Shown: in pieces, positions 8,241-15,061 of the stretch
Position numbering within the stretch: the stretch's first letter is position 1
Layout of the letters: the number at the start of each line of letters is the position of its first letter
NCBI RefSeq assembly: GCF_900102815.1
Contig: NZ_FNGF01000004.1
Location: 186,001 to 250,000, forward strand
Source: Glycomyces sambucus
GTDB lineage: Bacteria; Actinomycetota; Actinomycetes; Mycobacteriales; Micromonosporaceae
Direction of reading: 5' to 3'
Length of the DNA stretch: 64,000 nt
Program-made: the position numbers and the translations under genes
The notes under the pieces: generated by a model
The model's input: only the letters and a program-made list of their open reading frames with translations
Told to the model about the DNA's origin: nothing
Database searches by the model: none

Positions 8241-9923
8241 TCAGCCCGCGGACGGGTCCTTGAGCCCGATGATCGTCAGGTCCGTCATGCTGGTGTTGGG
8301 GATGTACCCGGCGACGTTCTCGCCGGGCAGGAAGACGCCCTTCTCCCACAGCAGCGGGGCCATCGGCGCCAGCGCCATGACCTCCTCGTCGAAGTGGCCC
8401 CACTCGACGTTCGCGGCGTCGAGGTCGGTCATGGCCTTGATCTCGTCGATGCGGGCGTTGATGCCCTCGTCGTTGAGCTGGGCGAGGTTGTTGTTGCCCT
8501 TGTCGGTGATGAGGCGGCCGTCGACCAGCGGCGGGACCATCGTGGACGCCGAGGACGCCCAGTCGGGGCACCAGCCGGTGATGGCGGCGTCGGACTGCTG
8601 CGAGGGCGTGCCGATCGTCTCGTAGTAGGTCGAGGTGTCGATGACGTTGAGCTCGACGGTGACGTCGATCTGCGCGAGCGCCTGCTGGATCGACTCGGCC
8701 TGGGCCTGCATGGCCGGCTGGGAGCGGATGTCCAGGGTGAAGGAGAAGCCGTCCTGGAGGCCGACGGAGGCCAGGAGTTCCAGGGCCTTGTCGGGGTCGC
8801 CGGTGCCGTCGTCGCTCGGGTAGAGGTCGAAGTCCTTGTGACCGTTCACCGCCGGAGGCGTGATCGTGGTGGCGGGGTCGGCGAGCTGGTTGCCGCCGGA
8901 GGCGGTCTGGAGGGAGGCGCGGTCGATGGCGTAGTTCATCGCCTGCCGGACCTCGACCTGGTCGAAGGGGGCCTTGGTGGTGTTCATGCCCATGTAGGTG
9001 GTGCAGTAGGCGTCGGCGGTGAGGACCCGGTCGGCGAGGTCCGGGGACTGGAGGCGCGCGAGCGTGGCGGGCTGGATGCGCCCGGAGATCGCGTTCACGT
9101 CGGTGCCCTGGCCGGCCATGAGGCGCTCGTCGATCGTGGCGCCGTCGAGGCCGATCTCGAACTCCCACGCGTCGGGGTACGCCTTGCGGACGTCGTCGGT
9201 GGCCGCGTCCCAGTGCTCGTTGCGGACGAGCTCGATGAGGCTGCCCGGGGTGTAGGTGTCCAGCGTGTAGGGGCCGGAGGCGATGATGTCGTTGATGAAC
9301 TCGTCGCCCGCGCCGGTCCCGACCGGGAACGGCACCGCGTTCGGCTGGGCCAGGACGGAGTCGAACTCGGGGAACGGCGCGATGAGGTGGAAGACGATGG
9401 TGTGCTCGTCGGGGGTCTCGATGCCGGGGTGGTCGCCGGACTGGTACGGGCCGGCGTAGTCGGCGGGGGCATCGACGGTGTTGCGCAGCCACGGGGAGCC
9501 GATGCCGATCTCGGGATCCCACGCGCGGGAGATCCCGAATTCGAGCTCGGCGGAGGTGATGGGGTCGCCGTTGTCGAACTTGAGGCCGTCTTTGAGGGTG
9601 TAGGTCCAGGTGAGGCCGTCTTCGGAGGCTGTACCGAGGCTTTCGGCCATGTCGGGGACGATCGCGTTCGGGTCCTCGGCGTCGCCGGACGCCTGCATGG
9701 TGAGGCCGCGGTAGACGAGGCGGTAGAACGCGTTCACGCCGCCGTCCCAGCCGCGGGCCGGGTCCAGGTACGAGAAGTCGGCGTTCTGCAGCATGTGCAC
9801 GGTCCCGCCGGAGACCGGGTCGTCGCCCGCGGCACCGCCGGCGTCGTTCTGCCCGTTGCAGGCGGTCAGGAGCAGCGCCGCGGCGACGAGGACCGCCGGT
9901 GCGCGCGTGAGCTTCTTCAGCAT
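8241..9923 (-). CDS. Oligopeptide ABC transporter substrate-binding lipoprotein (SBP_bac_5)
   Basis: 560 aa from ATG at 9923, chosen for the AAGGAA ribosome site 8-9 nt upstream and for the signal peptide that follows. The N-terminus is Lys/Arg, hydrophobic core, then the lipobox LLTAC with Cys22, so it is a lipid-anchored extracellular protein. The mature part matches cluster C peptide-binding proteins (for example GGTVHMLQNADFSYLDPA near its start). It captures peptides or glycopeptides for the ABC importer. It is the promoter-proximal gene of the operon. Confidence 0.94.
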   Translation of the reverse strand: MLKKLTRAPAVLVAAALLLTACNGQNDAGGAAGDDPVSGGTVHMLQNADFSYLDPARGWDGGVNAFYRLVYRGLTMQASGDAEDPNAIVPDMAESLGTASEDGLTWTYTLKDGLKFDNGDPITSAELEFGISRAWDPEIGIGSPWLRNTVDAPADYAGPYQSGDHPGIETPDEHTIVFHLIAPFPEFDSVLAQPNAVPFPVGTGAGDEFINDIIASGPYTLDTYTPGSLIELVRNEHWDAATDDVRKAYPDAWEFEIGLDGATIDERLMAGQGTDVNAISGRIQPATLARLQSPDLADRVLTADAYCTTYMGMNTTKAPFDQVEVRQAMNYAIDRASLQTASGGNQLADPATTITPPAVNGHKDFDLYPSDDGTGDPDKALELLASVGLQDGFSFTLDIRSQPAMQAQAESIQQALAQIDVTVELNVIDTSTYYETIGTPSQQSDAAITGWCPDWASSASTMVPPLVDGRLITDKGNNNLAQLNDEGINARIDEIKAMTDLDAANVEWGHFDEEVMALAPMAPLLWEKGVFLPGENVAGYIPNTSMTDLTIIGLKDPSAG

Positions 9924-10031
9924 GGGGGATTTCCTTTTCGGTTGTTCGCGCCGATGACCGCTCCTTTGACCCGGGGGGCGGGCGTGGTCGGAGCCGTCTC
10001 GCCGGTGCGTTGCGGCGCCGGCTCGCAGTAA

Positions 10032-10052
10032 CATATCACATATCACATATCA
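10032..10052. promoter_or_regulatory. Three tandem CATATCA heptamers, probable operator
   Basis: CATATCA occurs three times without gaps at 10032-10038, 10039-10045 and 10046-10052, an AT-rich block in GC-rich DNA. It lies in the 265-bp space between the divergent peptide-uptake operon (start 9923) and the MFS gene (start 10189). CAGT and ACTG flank the block at 10026-10029 and 10052-10055. It could be a regulator binding site for either gene; no adjacent regulator gene is present. Confidence 0.55.
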
Positions 10053-10188
10053 CTGATCCGGAGTGAGATTCGGCGGCGGATCGGCGGCGACCGCGCCGGT
10101 CCCGACCGATGAATTCCGGGGCCGGGCCCGGTCTTAGGGGGAGAGACGGTTCAGAGCGAACCGGACCCCTGCCGAAAGGACCACTCCG

Positions 10189-11592
10189 ATGACCGAGGCG
10201 ACGATGGACCCGCACTCCCCCGCACCGGGAAGGGCCGTGCCTCCCAACGGGTTCCGGACCTTCCTCCACGTGCTGGCGAACACCGCCGTCGCCAACGTGA
10301 CGACCAGCTTCCTGTGGTTCGCGCTGACGTTCTGGATCTACGTCGAGACGCGCAACGTCATCGCCACCGGCGTGATCGGCGCGTCGTACATGCTGTTCCT
10401 CGCGGTGTTCGGGATGTTCTTCGGGACGCTGGTCGACCGGTTCCGCAAGAAGGCCGTGATGATGTGGGCCACGGTCGCCGCGCTCGGGGTCTTCGTCCTC
10501 GACGCCCTGTTCTTCTTCGCGGCGGGCGCCGACCGCATCAAGGACCTGGGCGCGCCGTGGTTCTGGATCTTCGCCGTGGTGATGCTCGCCGGCGCGGTCG
10601 TGGAGCAGCTGCGCGGCATCGCGCTGTCGACCACGGTCACGCTCCTGGTCCCCCAGGAGCGCCATGCGAACGCGAACGGGATGGTCGGCACCGTCCAGGG
10701 CGTCGCGATGCTCGTCACGAGCGTCCTCAGCGGACTGTCGGTCGGGTTCCTGGGCATGGGCTGGACCCTCGTCATCGGCATCACCGCGCTCGCGCTGACC
10801 CTCGTCCACCTGATCCCGCTGCCGATCCCCGAGGAGCGGGCCGAGCGGTCGGGGCCGGTCGAGAAGTGGGTCGACGTGCGCGGCGGCTGGCTCGCGGTCC
10901 GGGCCGTGCCCGGCCTGCTGGCGCTGGTCCTGTTCTCCTCGTTGAACAACCTGTTCGGCGGGGTCGCGATGGCGGTCATGGACCCGTACGGGATCGACAT
11001 GTTCGGCGTGGAGGGCTGGGGCTTCTGGTTCGCCGTGGCCTCCACGGGGTTCATCGCGGGCGGCGCGGTGGTCGCCAAGTGGGGCATCGGGAAGAACCCG
11101 ATCCGCACCATCCTGATCGTGGTGATCGTCCTCGGCGCGGCGGGCGCGGTCTCGACCCTCCGCGAGTGGGCGTGGCTGTACATCGCCGGCGTGTGGCTGT
11201 TCATGGCGCTCATCCCCGCGGCCGAGGCCGCCGAGCAGACCGTCATCCAGCGCGTGGTGCCGTTCGAGAAGCAGGGCAGGGTCTTCGGGTTCGCGATGAC
11301 CTTCGAGGCCGCCGCCGCGCCGATCACCGCGCTGTTCATCGCGCCGCTCGCCGAGCTGCTGGTGATCCCCTACATGAGGACGGATGACGGCCAGCGCCAG
11401 TGGGAGTGGCTGCTCGGCACCGGCGAGAGCCGCGGCATCGCGCTGCTGCTCCTCATCGGCGGCGTCGCCACCGCGGCCTTCGCCTGCGTCGCGCTCCTGG
11501 CGCCGCAGTACCGCCTGCTCAGCGAGCGCTACCAGGCCGCCGCGGCGAAGGAGACCGCCGAGGCCGAGGAGCATGAGAAGGTCCCGGCGTAG
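10189..11592 (+). CDS. MFS transporter
   Basis: 467 aa with about 12 hydrophobic segments after a 30-residue cytoplasmic N-terminus. The loop between helices 2 and 3, FGTLVDRFRKKAVMM, is a variant of the MFS motif (G-x3-D-R-x-R-R). It resembles the MFS_3/enterobactin-exporter-like group of drug or small-molecule exporters. The start is supported by AAAGGA about 10 nt upstream. It is transcribed alone, divergently from the peptide-uptake operon. Substrate unknown. Confidence 0.88.
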   Translation: MTEATMDPHSPAPGRAVPPNGFRTFLHVLANTAVANVTTSFLWFALTFWIYVETRNVIATGVIGASYMLFLAVFGMFFGTLVDRFRKKAVMMWATVAALGVFVLDALFFFAAGADRIKDLGAPWFWIFAVVMLAGAVVEQLRGIALSTTVTLLVPQERHANANGMVGTVQGVAMLVTSVLSGLSVGFLGMGWTLVIGITALALTLVHLIPLPIPEERAERSGPVEKWVDVRGGWLAVRAVPGLLALVLFSSLNNLFGGVAMAVMDPYGIDMFGVEGWGFWFAVASTGFIAGGAVVAKWGIGKNPIRTILIVVIVLGAAGAVSTLREWAWLYIAGVWLFMALIPAAEAAEQTVIQRVVPFEKQGRVFGFAMTFEAAAAPITALFIAPLAELLVIPYMRTDDGQRQWEWLLGTGESRGIALLLLIGGVATAAFACVALLAPQYRLLSERYQAAAAKETAEAEEHEKVPA

Positions 11593-11637
11593 CGCGAACG
11601 GCATGGCTCAATCGGGTCGGCCCGGTTCCATCGGGTC

Positions 11638-11655
11638 GGCCCGTCCGACCGGGCC
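11638..11655. terminator. Short GC hairpin between convergent genes
   Basis: GGCCCG (11638-11643) pairs with CGGGCC (11650-11655) over a 6-nt loop between the ends of the MFS gene and the MerR gene. An ATCGGGTCGGCCCG direct repeat lies just upstream. No U-tract is present, as is usual in GC-rich actinomycetes. Confidence 0.45.
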
Positions 11656-11671
11656 CTTGCGATCAGCCCGG

Positions 11672-12664
11672 TCAGCCCCGTTCGATCAGGTCCGCGAGGG
11701 CCGCGGCCGTGCGTGCCACGGCCGGGTCCTCGTCAAGGGCCGCAACATGAAGCAGCTCCAGCGCGAGCGGAGCCGGGAGCTCCGCGAGGGCCTGGACGAT
11801 CCGCAGCCGAACCGCCGCGTCCCCAGTGGACGCGGCGAGTTCGCCTGTCAGGGCCGCTTTGATCCGGTCCGGCCCCTCCCCCGCCAGCGCGCCCAGCACC
11901 TCGGCGGCCTCCACGTCGTTCGCGCCCTCGACCACCATGCGGACCAGCACGGGCACCGCCTCGGGCCGGCCGCGCGAGCCGAGCGCGAGGGCCGCGTGGG
12001 CGCGCACCCGCGCGTCCGGGTCGTCGAGGGCGCCGGTCAGTGCGGTCGCGGCCTCGTCGTCGGGGAGTTCGGCGAGGGCGAGGACCGCGCGCCGCCGCAC
12101 CTCCACGTCGCCGGAGGCCAGCCCGGGGGCCAGGCTCGCCGCGACGTCGTGGTCGGCGCGTGCGAGCGCCCAGCGCAGCGCGCCCGCGACGTTGGTGTCG
12201 GCCTCGGTGAGGATCGCCTCCGCCAGCGCGGGCGCGGGCACGTCGGCGGCGGGGGCAAGGACGGCCTGCTGGCGGCGGGCGGCGTCGGGCGAGGCGAGGC
12301 CGTGGAGGAGTTCGACGATGCGCAGGACCTCCTCCCATCCGGCGGGTTCGCTGGAGTCGACGGCCTTGAGCCGCTTGAGGAGTTCGCGTTCGCGCTGGAG
12401 GCGGTGCTCGGTGGCCGCGATGAGGTCGCCGATGAGCGCGGCGGGCGCGAACCCGGGGTCGTCGAGGACGCGGCCGATCTGGCGCAGCGACAGGCCCAGG
12501 GTGCGCAGGCTCTCGACGTGGAAGATCCGGCGGATGTCCTCGTCGGAGTATTCGCGGTAGCCCCCGACGGTGCGGCCCGTGGGCCGCACCAGTCCGAGGG
12601 TGTCGTAGTGCCTGAGCATCCTGGTGCTGACGCCGGACCGGCGCGCGACCTCACCGATCAGCAT
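11672..12664 (-). CDS. MerR-family regulator with HEAT-repeat sensor domain
   Basis: 330 aa from ATG at 12664. Residues 1-70 are a MerR DNA-binding domain (MLIGEVARRSGVSTRMLRHYDTLG, then GGYREYSDEDIRRI), followed by a dimerisation helix to about residue 120. The rest is a chain of Ala/Leu-rich HEAT repeats (units such as DVEVRRRAVLALAELPDDEAATALTGAL broken here by Asp-Pro turns). HEAT arrays bind proteins or peptides, so the signal is probably macromolecular rather than a metal. Its start overlaps the end of a second HEAT gene by 14 bp, so the two are co-expressed. Target genes unknown. Confidence 0.88.
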   Translation of the reverse strand: MLIGEVARRSGVSTRMLRHYDTLGLVRPTGRTVGGYREYSDEDIRRIFHVESLRTLGLSLRQIGRVLDDPGFAPAALIGDLIAATEHRLQRERELLKRLKAVDSSEPAGWEEVLRIVELLHGLASPDAARRQQAVLAPAADVPAPALAEAILTEADTNVAGALRWALARADHDVAASLAPGLASGDVEVRRRAVLALAELPDDEAATALTGALDDPDARVRAHAALALGSRGRPEAVPVLVRMVVEGANDVEAAEVLGALAGEGPDRIKAALTGELAASTGDAAVRLRIVQALAELPAPLALELLHVAALDEDPAVARTAAALADLIERG

Positions 12665-13325
12665 CGGGTTCCCTGCCGCCGAGGGCGAAGGCGCGCTTGG
12701 CGGTGCCGACGTTGAGCTCGAACGCGGCCTCGGGGTCGCGCAGGAGCCGTTCGGTGGCCTTGGCGTGCGCGGCGACCTCAGGGTCGGTGCTGTCGAGCGC
12801 AATGCGGATCGCGGGTTCGGCGTGCTCGCCGAGGGCGACGAGGGCGCGGCTCAGGCTGAGCCGCACCTCCCGGTCGCCGCGCGCGAGCTGCCGGGCGAGT
12901 TCGGCCGCGAGCGCCTGCTCCTGCCCTTCGGGGACGAGGACGACGGCGGCGCGCCAGGCGGCGCGGGCGACCTCGTCGTCCGGGTCGCGCAGGAGGCCGG
13001 TGGTGACCGCGGGCCAGGTGCTCGGGTCGCCGATCTTGGACAGCGTGTGGAGCGCCTGGCTGCGGGCCTGGCTCCGGTCGGCGCCGAGTTCGGCGAGGAG
13101 CTTCGGCACGGTGGCCGCGGCGGGGAACCGGGTGAGCGCCCATGTGAGCATGTCGCGCACGTAGAAGTCCGGCTCGACGCCGCACCGGGCCACGAGCGCG
13201 TCGACGTACGCGGGCTCGGGGTCGGTCCCGGCCGCCAGCGCGGCCTTGAGGCGGGTGGACGCGTCCTTTGCGCCCAGCGCGTCGATCAGGCCGATGGCCT
13301 GCGGATTCGTGTGTGACGTGTGCAT
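12651..13325 (-). CDS. HEAT-repeat protein
   Basis: 224 aa from ATG at 13325; upstream in-frame sequence lacks a good start. It consists almost entirely of HEAT-like alpha-helical pairs (repeated Ala-Leu rich units, each opened by Asp-Pro or Asp-Arg). No catalytic motif is seen. It precedes and overlaps the MerR-HEAT regulator gene, so it may be that regulator's partner, a competing sensor or the regulated product. The promoter region in front carries a MerR-like palindrome. Confidence 0.8.
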   Translation of the reverse strand: MHTSHTNPQAIGLIDALGAKDASTRLKAALAAGTDPEPAYVDALVARCGVEPDFYVRDMLTWALTRFPAAATVPKLLAELGADRSQARSQALHTLSKIGDPSTWPAVTTGLLRDPDDEVARAAWRAAVVLVPEGQEQALAAELARQLARGDREVRLSLSRALVALGEHAEPAIRIALDSTDPEVAAHAKATERLLRDPEAAFELNVGTAKRAFALGGREPDADR

Positions 13326-13658
13326 CGGGTAAGCACCTCCGCAACCAAGGAAACACCTTGTCACCGTGTCAATGTCAAGCCTTTCCCGAATCGGGTCCGC
13401 GTTCGCGCCTCGCGGGGCGCGCATCCGGCCGCGCGGGGCTCGTTCGGCGCTGTCCGACGGGCCGGGGCGCCTGGCGTGCGTGCGGTGTTCCTGCCGCTGT
13501 CTTGCCGGTGTTCGGCCTTGTTCGGGGCGTGCACCGGCGCCAGACTGATTGCTGCGGCGACGGCCCGGCCTGGTCGTCGCGCCCGGTGGGCCGGGTCTTG
13601 GATTCGGGTCTCCTCCTGGGAGAGCGGACTGCGCAACGATTGCAGCGGAAGGAACACG
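13326..13658. other. 333-bp intergenic region
   Basis: It separates the divergent HEAT/MerR operon and the small secreted-protein gene. It holds the MerR-like dyad at 13357-13379. Short frames in the remainder have no ribosome site and look non-coding. A promoter for the secreted protein must lie in its right half, but I cannot place it confidently. Confidence 0.5.
13357..13379 (-). promoter_or_regulatory. MerR-like palindromic promoter of the HEAT/MerR operon
   Basis: On the minus strand a 23-bp interrupted palindrome with outer arms CTTGACA and TGACAAG starts 32 bp before the HEAT gene. It contains a consensus -35 hexamer TTGACA (13373-13378). MerR regulators bind dyads between spaced -35 and -10 boxes, so autoregulation by the co-encoded regulator is likely. 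No clear -10 hexamer is visible. Confidence 0.55.
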
Positions 13659-14018
13659 ATGTCCCTCAACAGCGTTCTCAAAGACAGCGTCTTCAAAGGC
13701 AGTGTCCTCGAAGGCAGTGTCTTCAAGAGCGGCGTCCGAAGGGTCTCGGCGACGCTCGTCGGGCTCGTGATGGCGGGGTCCCTCGCGGGAGTCGCCGTCG
13801 CCGGCAGTGCTTCGGCGGCTCCCGATGCCGATCCGGCCTCGCCAGTCACCGGCGAGTACACGGCCCAGGTGCAGTGGTTCTACGAGTCCTACTTCGCCCG
13901 CCGCGTCACCTGCGTGACGAAGGGCGAGATCTACGAGGACGAGGGCTATCTCTACCAGTGCCGGACGGCGGAGCGCAACAACCGGGTCGTCTACGAGCTG
14001 TGGCTCGGCATCGGCTGA
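13659..14018 (+). CDS. Small secreted protein with repetitive N-terminus
   Basis: 119 aa from ATG at 13659, preceded by AAGGAA at 6-7 nt. The first 25 residues are built from a repeated S-V-F/L-K/E-x-G/D pentapeptide, then a signal peptide core (VSATLVGLVMAGSLAGVAVA) and a likely cleavage site after ASA at about residue 50. The mature part of about 70 residues has two cysteines and is Tyr/Glu rich (YTAQVQWFYESYF). No known family recognised. Its secretion is well supported, its role unknown. Confidence 0.75.
   Translation: MSLNSVLKDSVFKGSVLEGSVFKSGVRRVSATLVGLVMAGSLAGVAVAGSASAAPDADPASPVTGEYTAQVQWFYESYFARRVTCVTKGEIYEDEGYLYQCRTAERNNRVVYELWLGIG
13668..13727 (+). repeat. Four 15-bp tandem repeats in a signal-peptide coding region
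   Basis: Four in-frame 15-bp units (for example GGCAGTGTCTTCAAG) occupy 13668-13682, 13683-13697, 13698-13712 and 13713-13727, coding five-residue steps in the N-terminus of the secreted protein. A fifth, decayed unit may follow. Confidence 0.85.
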
Positions 14019-14037
14019 CGCCGTTCCCACGATGCGT

Positions 14038-14071
14038 CGAGGGCCCCGGGGCGCAAGCCCCGGGGCCCTCG
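14038..14071. terminator. Strong bidirectional terminator hairpin
   Basis: A perfect 14-bp GC stem (14038-14051 with 14058-14071) closes a CGCAAG hexaloop between the convergent secreted-protein and alpha/beta hydrolase genes. Confidence 0.85.
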
Positions 14072-14090
14072 GCGGCGGTGGGCCGGGCGC

Positions 14091-14963
14091 TCAGCGGGCC
14101 AGGAGTGAGCGCAGGGCCCCGGTGATCTCCGCCGGAGCCTCTTCGGCCATGAAGTGGCCGGCGGTGGTGAGGCGGTGGTCGAGGTCGGGGGCCCAGGCGC
14201 GCCAGAGGGCGGCGGCGTCGTAGCCGAGGGCGGCGCCCCAGTCCTGCTGGACGACGGTGACCGGCATGGTGAAGGCGGCACCGGCGGCGAGGTCGGCGCG
14301 GTCGTGGTCGATGTCGACGCCCGCGGAGGCGCGGTAGTCGGCGACGATCGAGGGGACGGCGGCGGCCGAGGCGCGGAGGTACTCGGCGCGGACGGCGGGC
14401 GGGATCGCGGCCGGGTCGCGGGTCCAGACGTCGAGGAAGTGGCCGAAGAAGGCGTCGGCCTCGGCGGCGATCATGCGCTCGGGGAGGCCGGGCGGCTGGG
14501 CCATGAGGTACAGGTGGAAGGCGACGGCGGCGCCGGCGCCGTGGAGGACGTCCCACATGTCGAGGGTGGGGACGACGTCGAGCATCGCCAGGTGGGTGAC
14601 GGCGCCGGGGTGGTCGAGCCCGGCCCGGAAGGCGACGAGGGCCCCGCGGTCGTGTCCGGCGAGGGCGAAGCGCTCGTGGCCGAGCGCGCGGGCGAGGGCG
14701 GTGACGTCGGCGGCCATGGTGCGCTTGCTGTAGGTGTCGGGCCCGGCCGCGGCGGGTTTGTCGCTGTCGCCGTAGCCGCGCAGGTCGGGGCAGATGACGG
14801 TGTGGTCGGCGGCGAGGTCGGCGGCGACGTGGCGCCACATGAGGTGGGTCTGCGGGAAGCCGTGCAGGAGCACCACCGGGCTGCCGGTGCCGCCGACGGC
14901 CGCGTTGAGCGCGACGCCGTCGGCGACGGGGACGCGGTGCCGCGTGAAGCCGGGGATCGTCAT
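14091..14963 (-). CDS. Alpha/beta hydrolase, haloacetate dehalogenase-like
   Basis: 290 aa from ATG at 14963 with AAGGAGA 8 nt upstream. It has the signature of the haloalkane/haloacetate dehalogenase and epoxide hydrolase group: HGFPQTHLMW oxyanion loop, CPDLRGYGDSDKP, nucleophile Asp in GHDRGA and a final His in TAGHFMAEEAP. In characterised fluoroacetate dehalogenases a His-Trp pair in the cap holds the halide. Here the matching place reads FHLYLMAQP, with Leu for Trp, so defluorination is doubtful and an epoxide hydrolase or other role is possible. It is divergent from a SARP regulator gene and probably its target. Confidence 0.82.
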   Translation of the reverse strand: MTIPGFTRHRVPVADGVALNAAVGGTGSPVVLLHGFPQTHLMWRHVAADLAADHTVICPDLRGYGDSDKPAAAGPDTYSKRTMAADVTALARALGHERFALAGHDRGALVAFRAGLDHPGAVTHLAMLDVVPTLDMWDVLHGAGAAVAFHLYLMAQPPGLPERMIAAEADAFFGHFLDVWTRDPAAIPPAVRAEYLRASAAAVPSIVADYRASAGVDIDHDRADLAAGAAFTMPVTVVQQDWGAALGYDAAALWRAWAPDLDHRLTTAGHFMAEEAPAEITGALRSLLAR

Positions 14964-15009
14964 GGTGGTCTCCTTCGTGTTCGGTGGGTCCGTTCGATCG
15001 TCTCCGGCC

Positions 15010-15031
15010 TCGATGAGCGTTCGATGAGCGA
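15010..15031. promoter_or_regulatory. 11-bp direct repeat, probable SARP binding site
   Basis: TCGATGAGCGT at 15010-15020 is followed immediately by TCGATGAGCGA at 15021-15031. SARP proteins bind direct repeats with 11-bp period overlapping the -35 region, and this one lies between a SARP gene and a divergent hydrolase gene. A possible -10 TAGGTT follows at 15032-15037. Confidence 0.65.
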
Positions 15032-15061
15032 TAGGTTGGGCGTCGGCGGGAGGGGTGCGCG

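Noticed and set aside
10036-11604. 522-codon minus-strand frame over the MFS gene
   Set aside because: Asp/Arg/His-rich shadow; the plus strand has a membrane transporter with normal motifs and a ribosome site.
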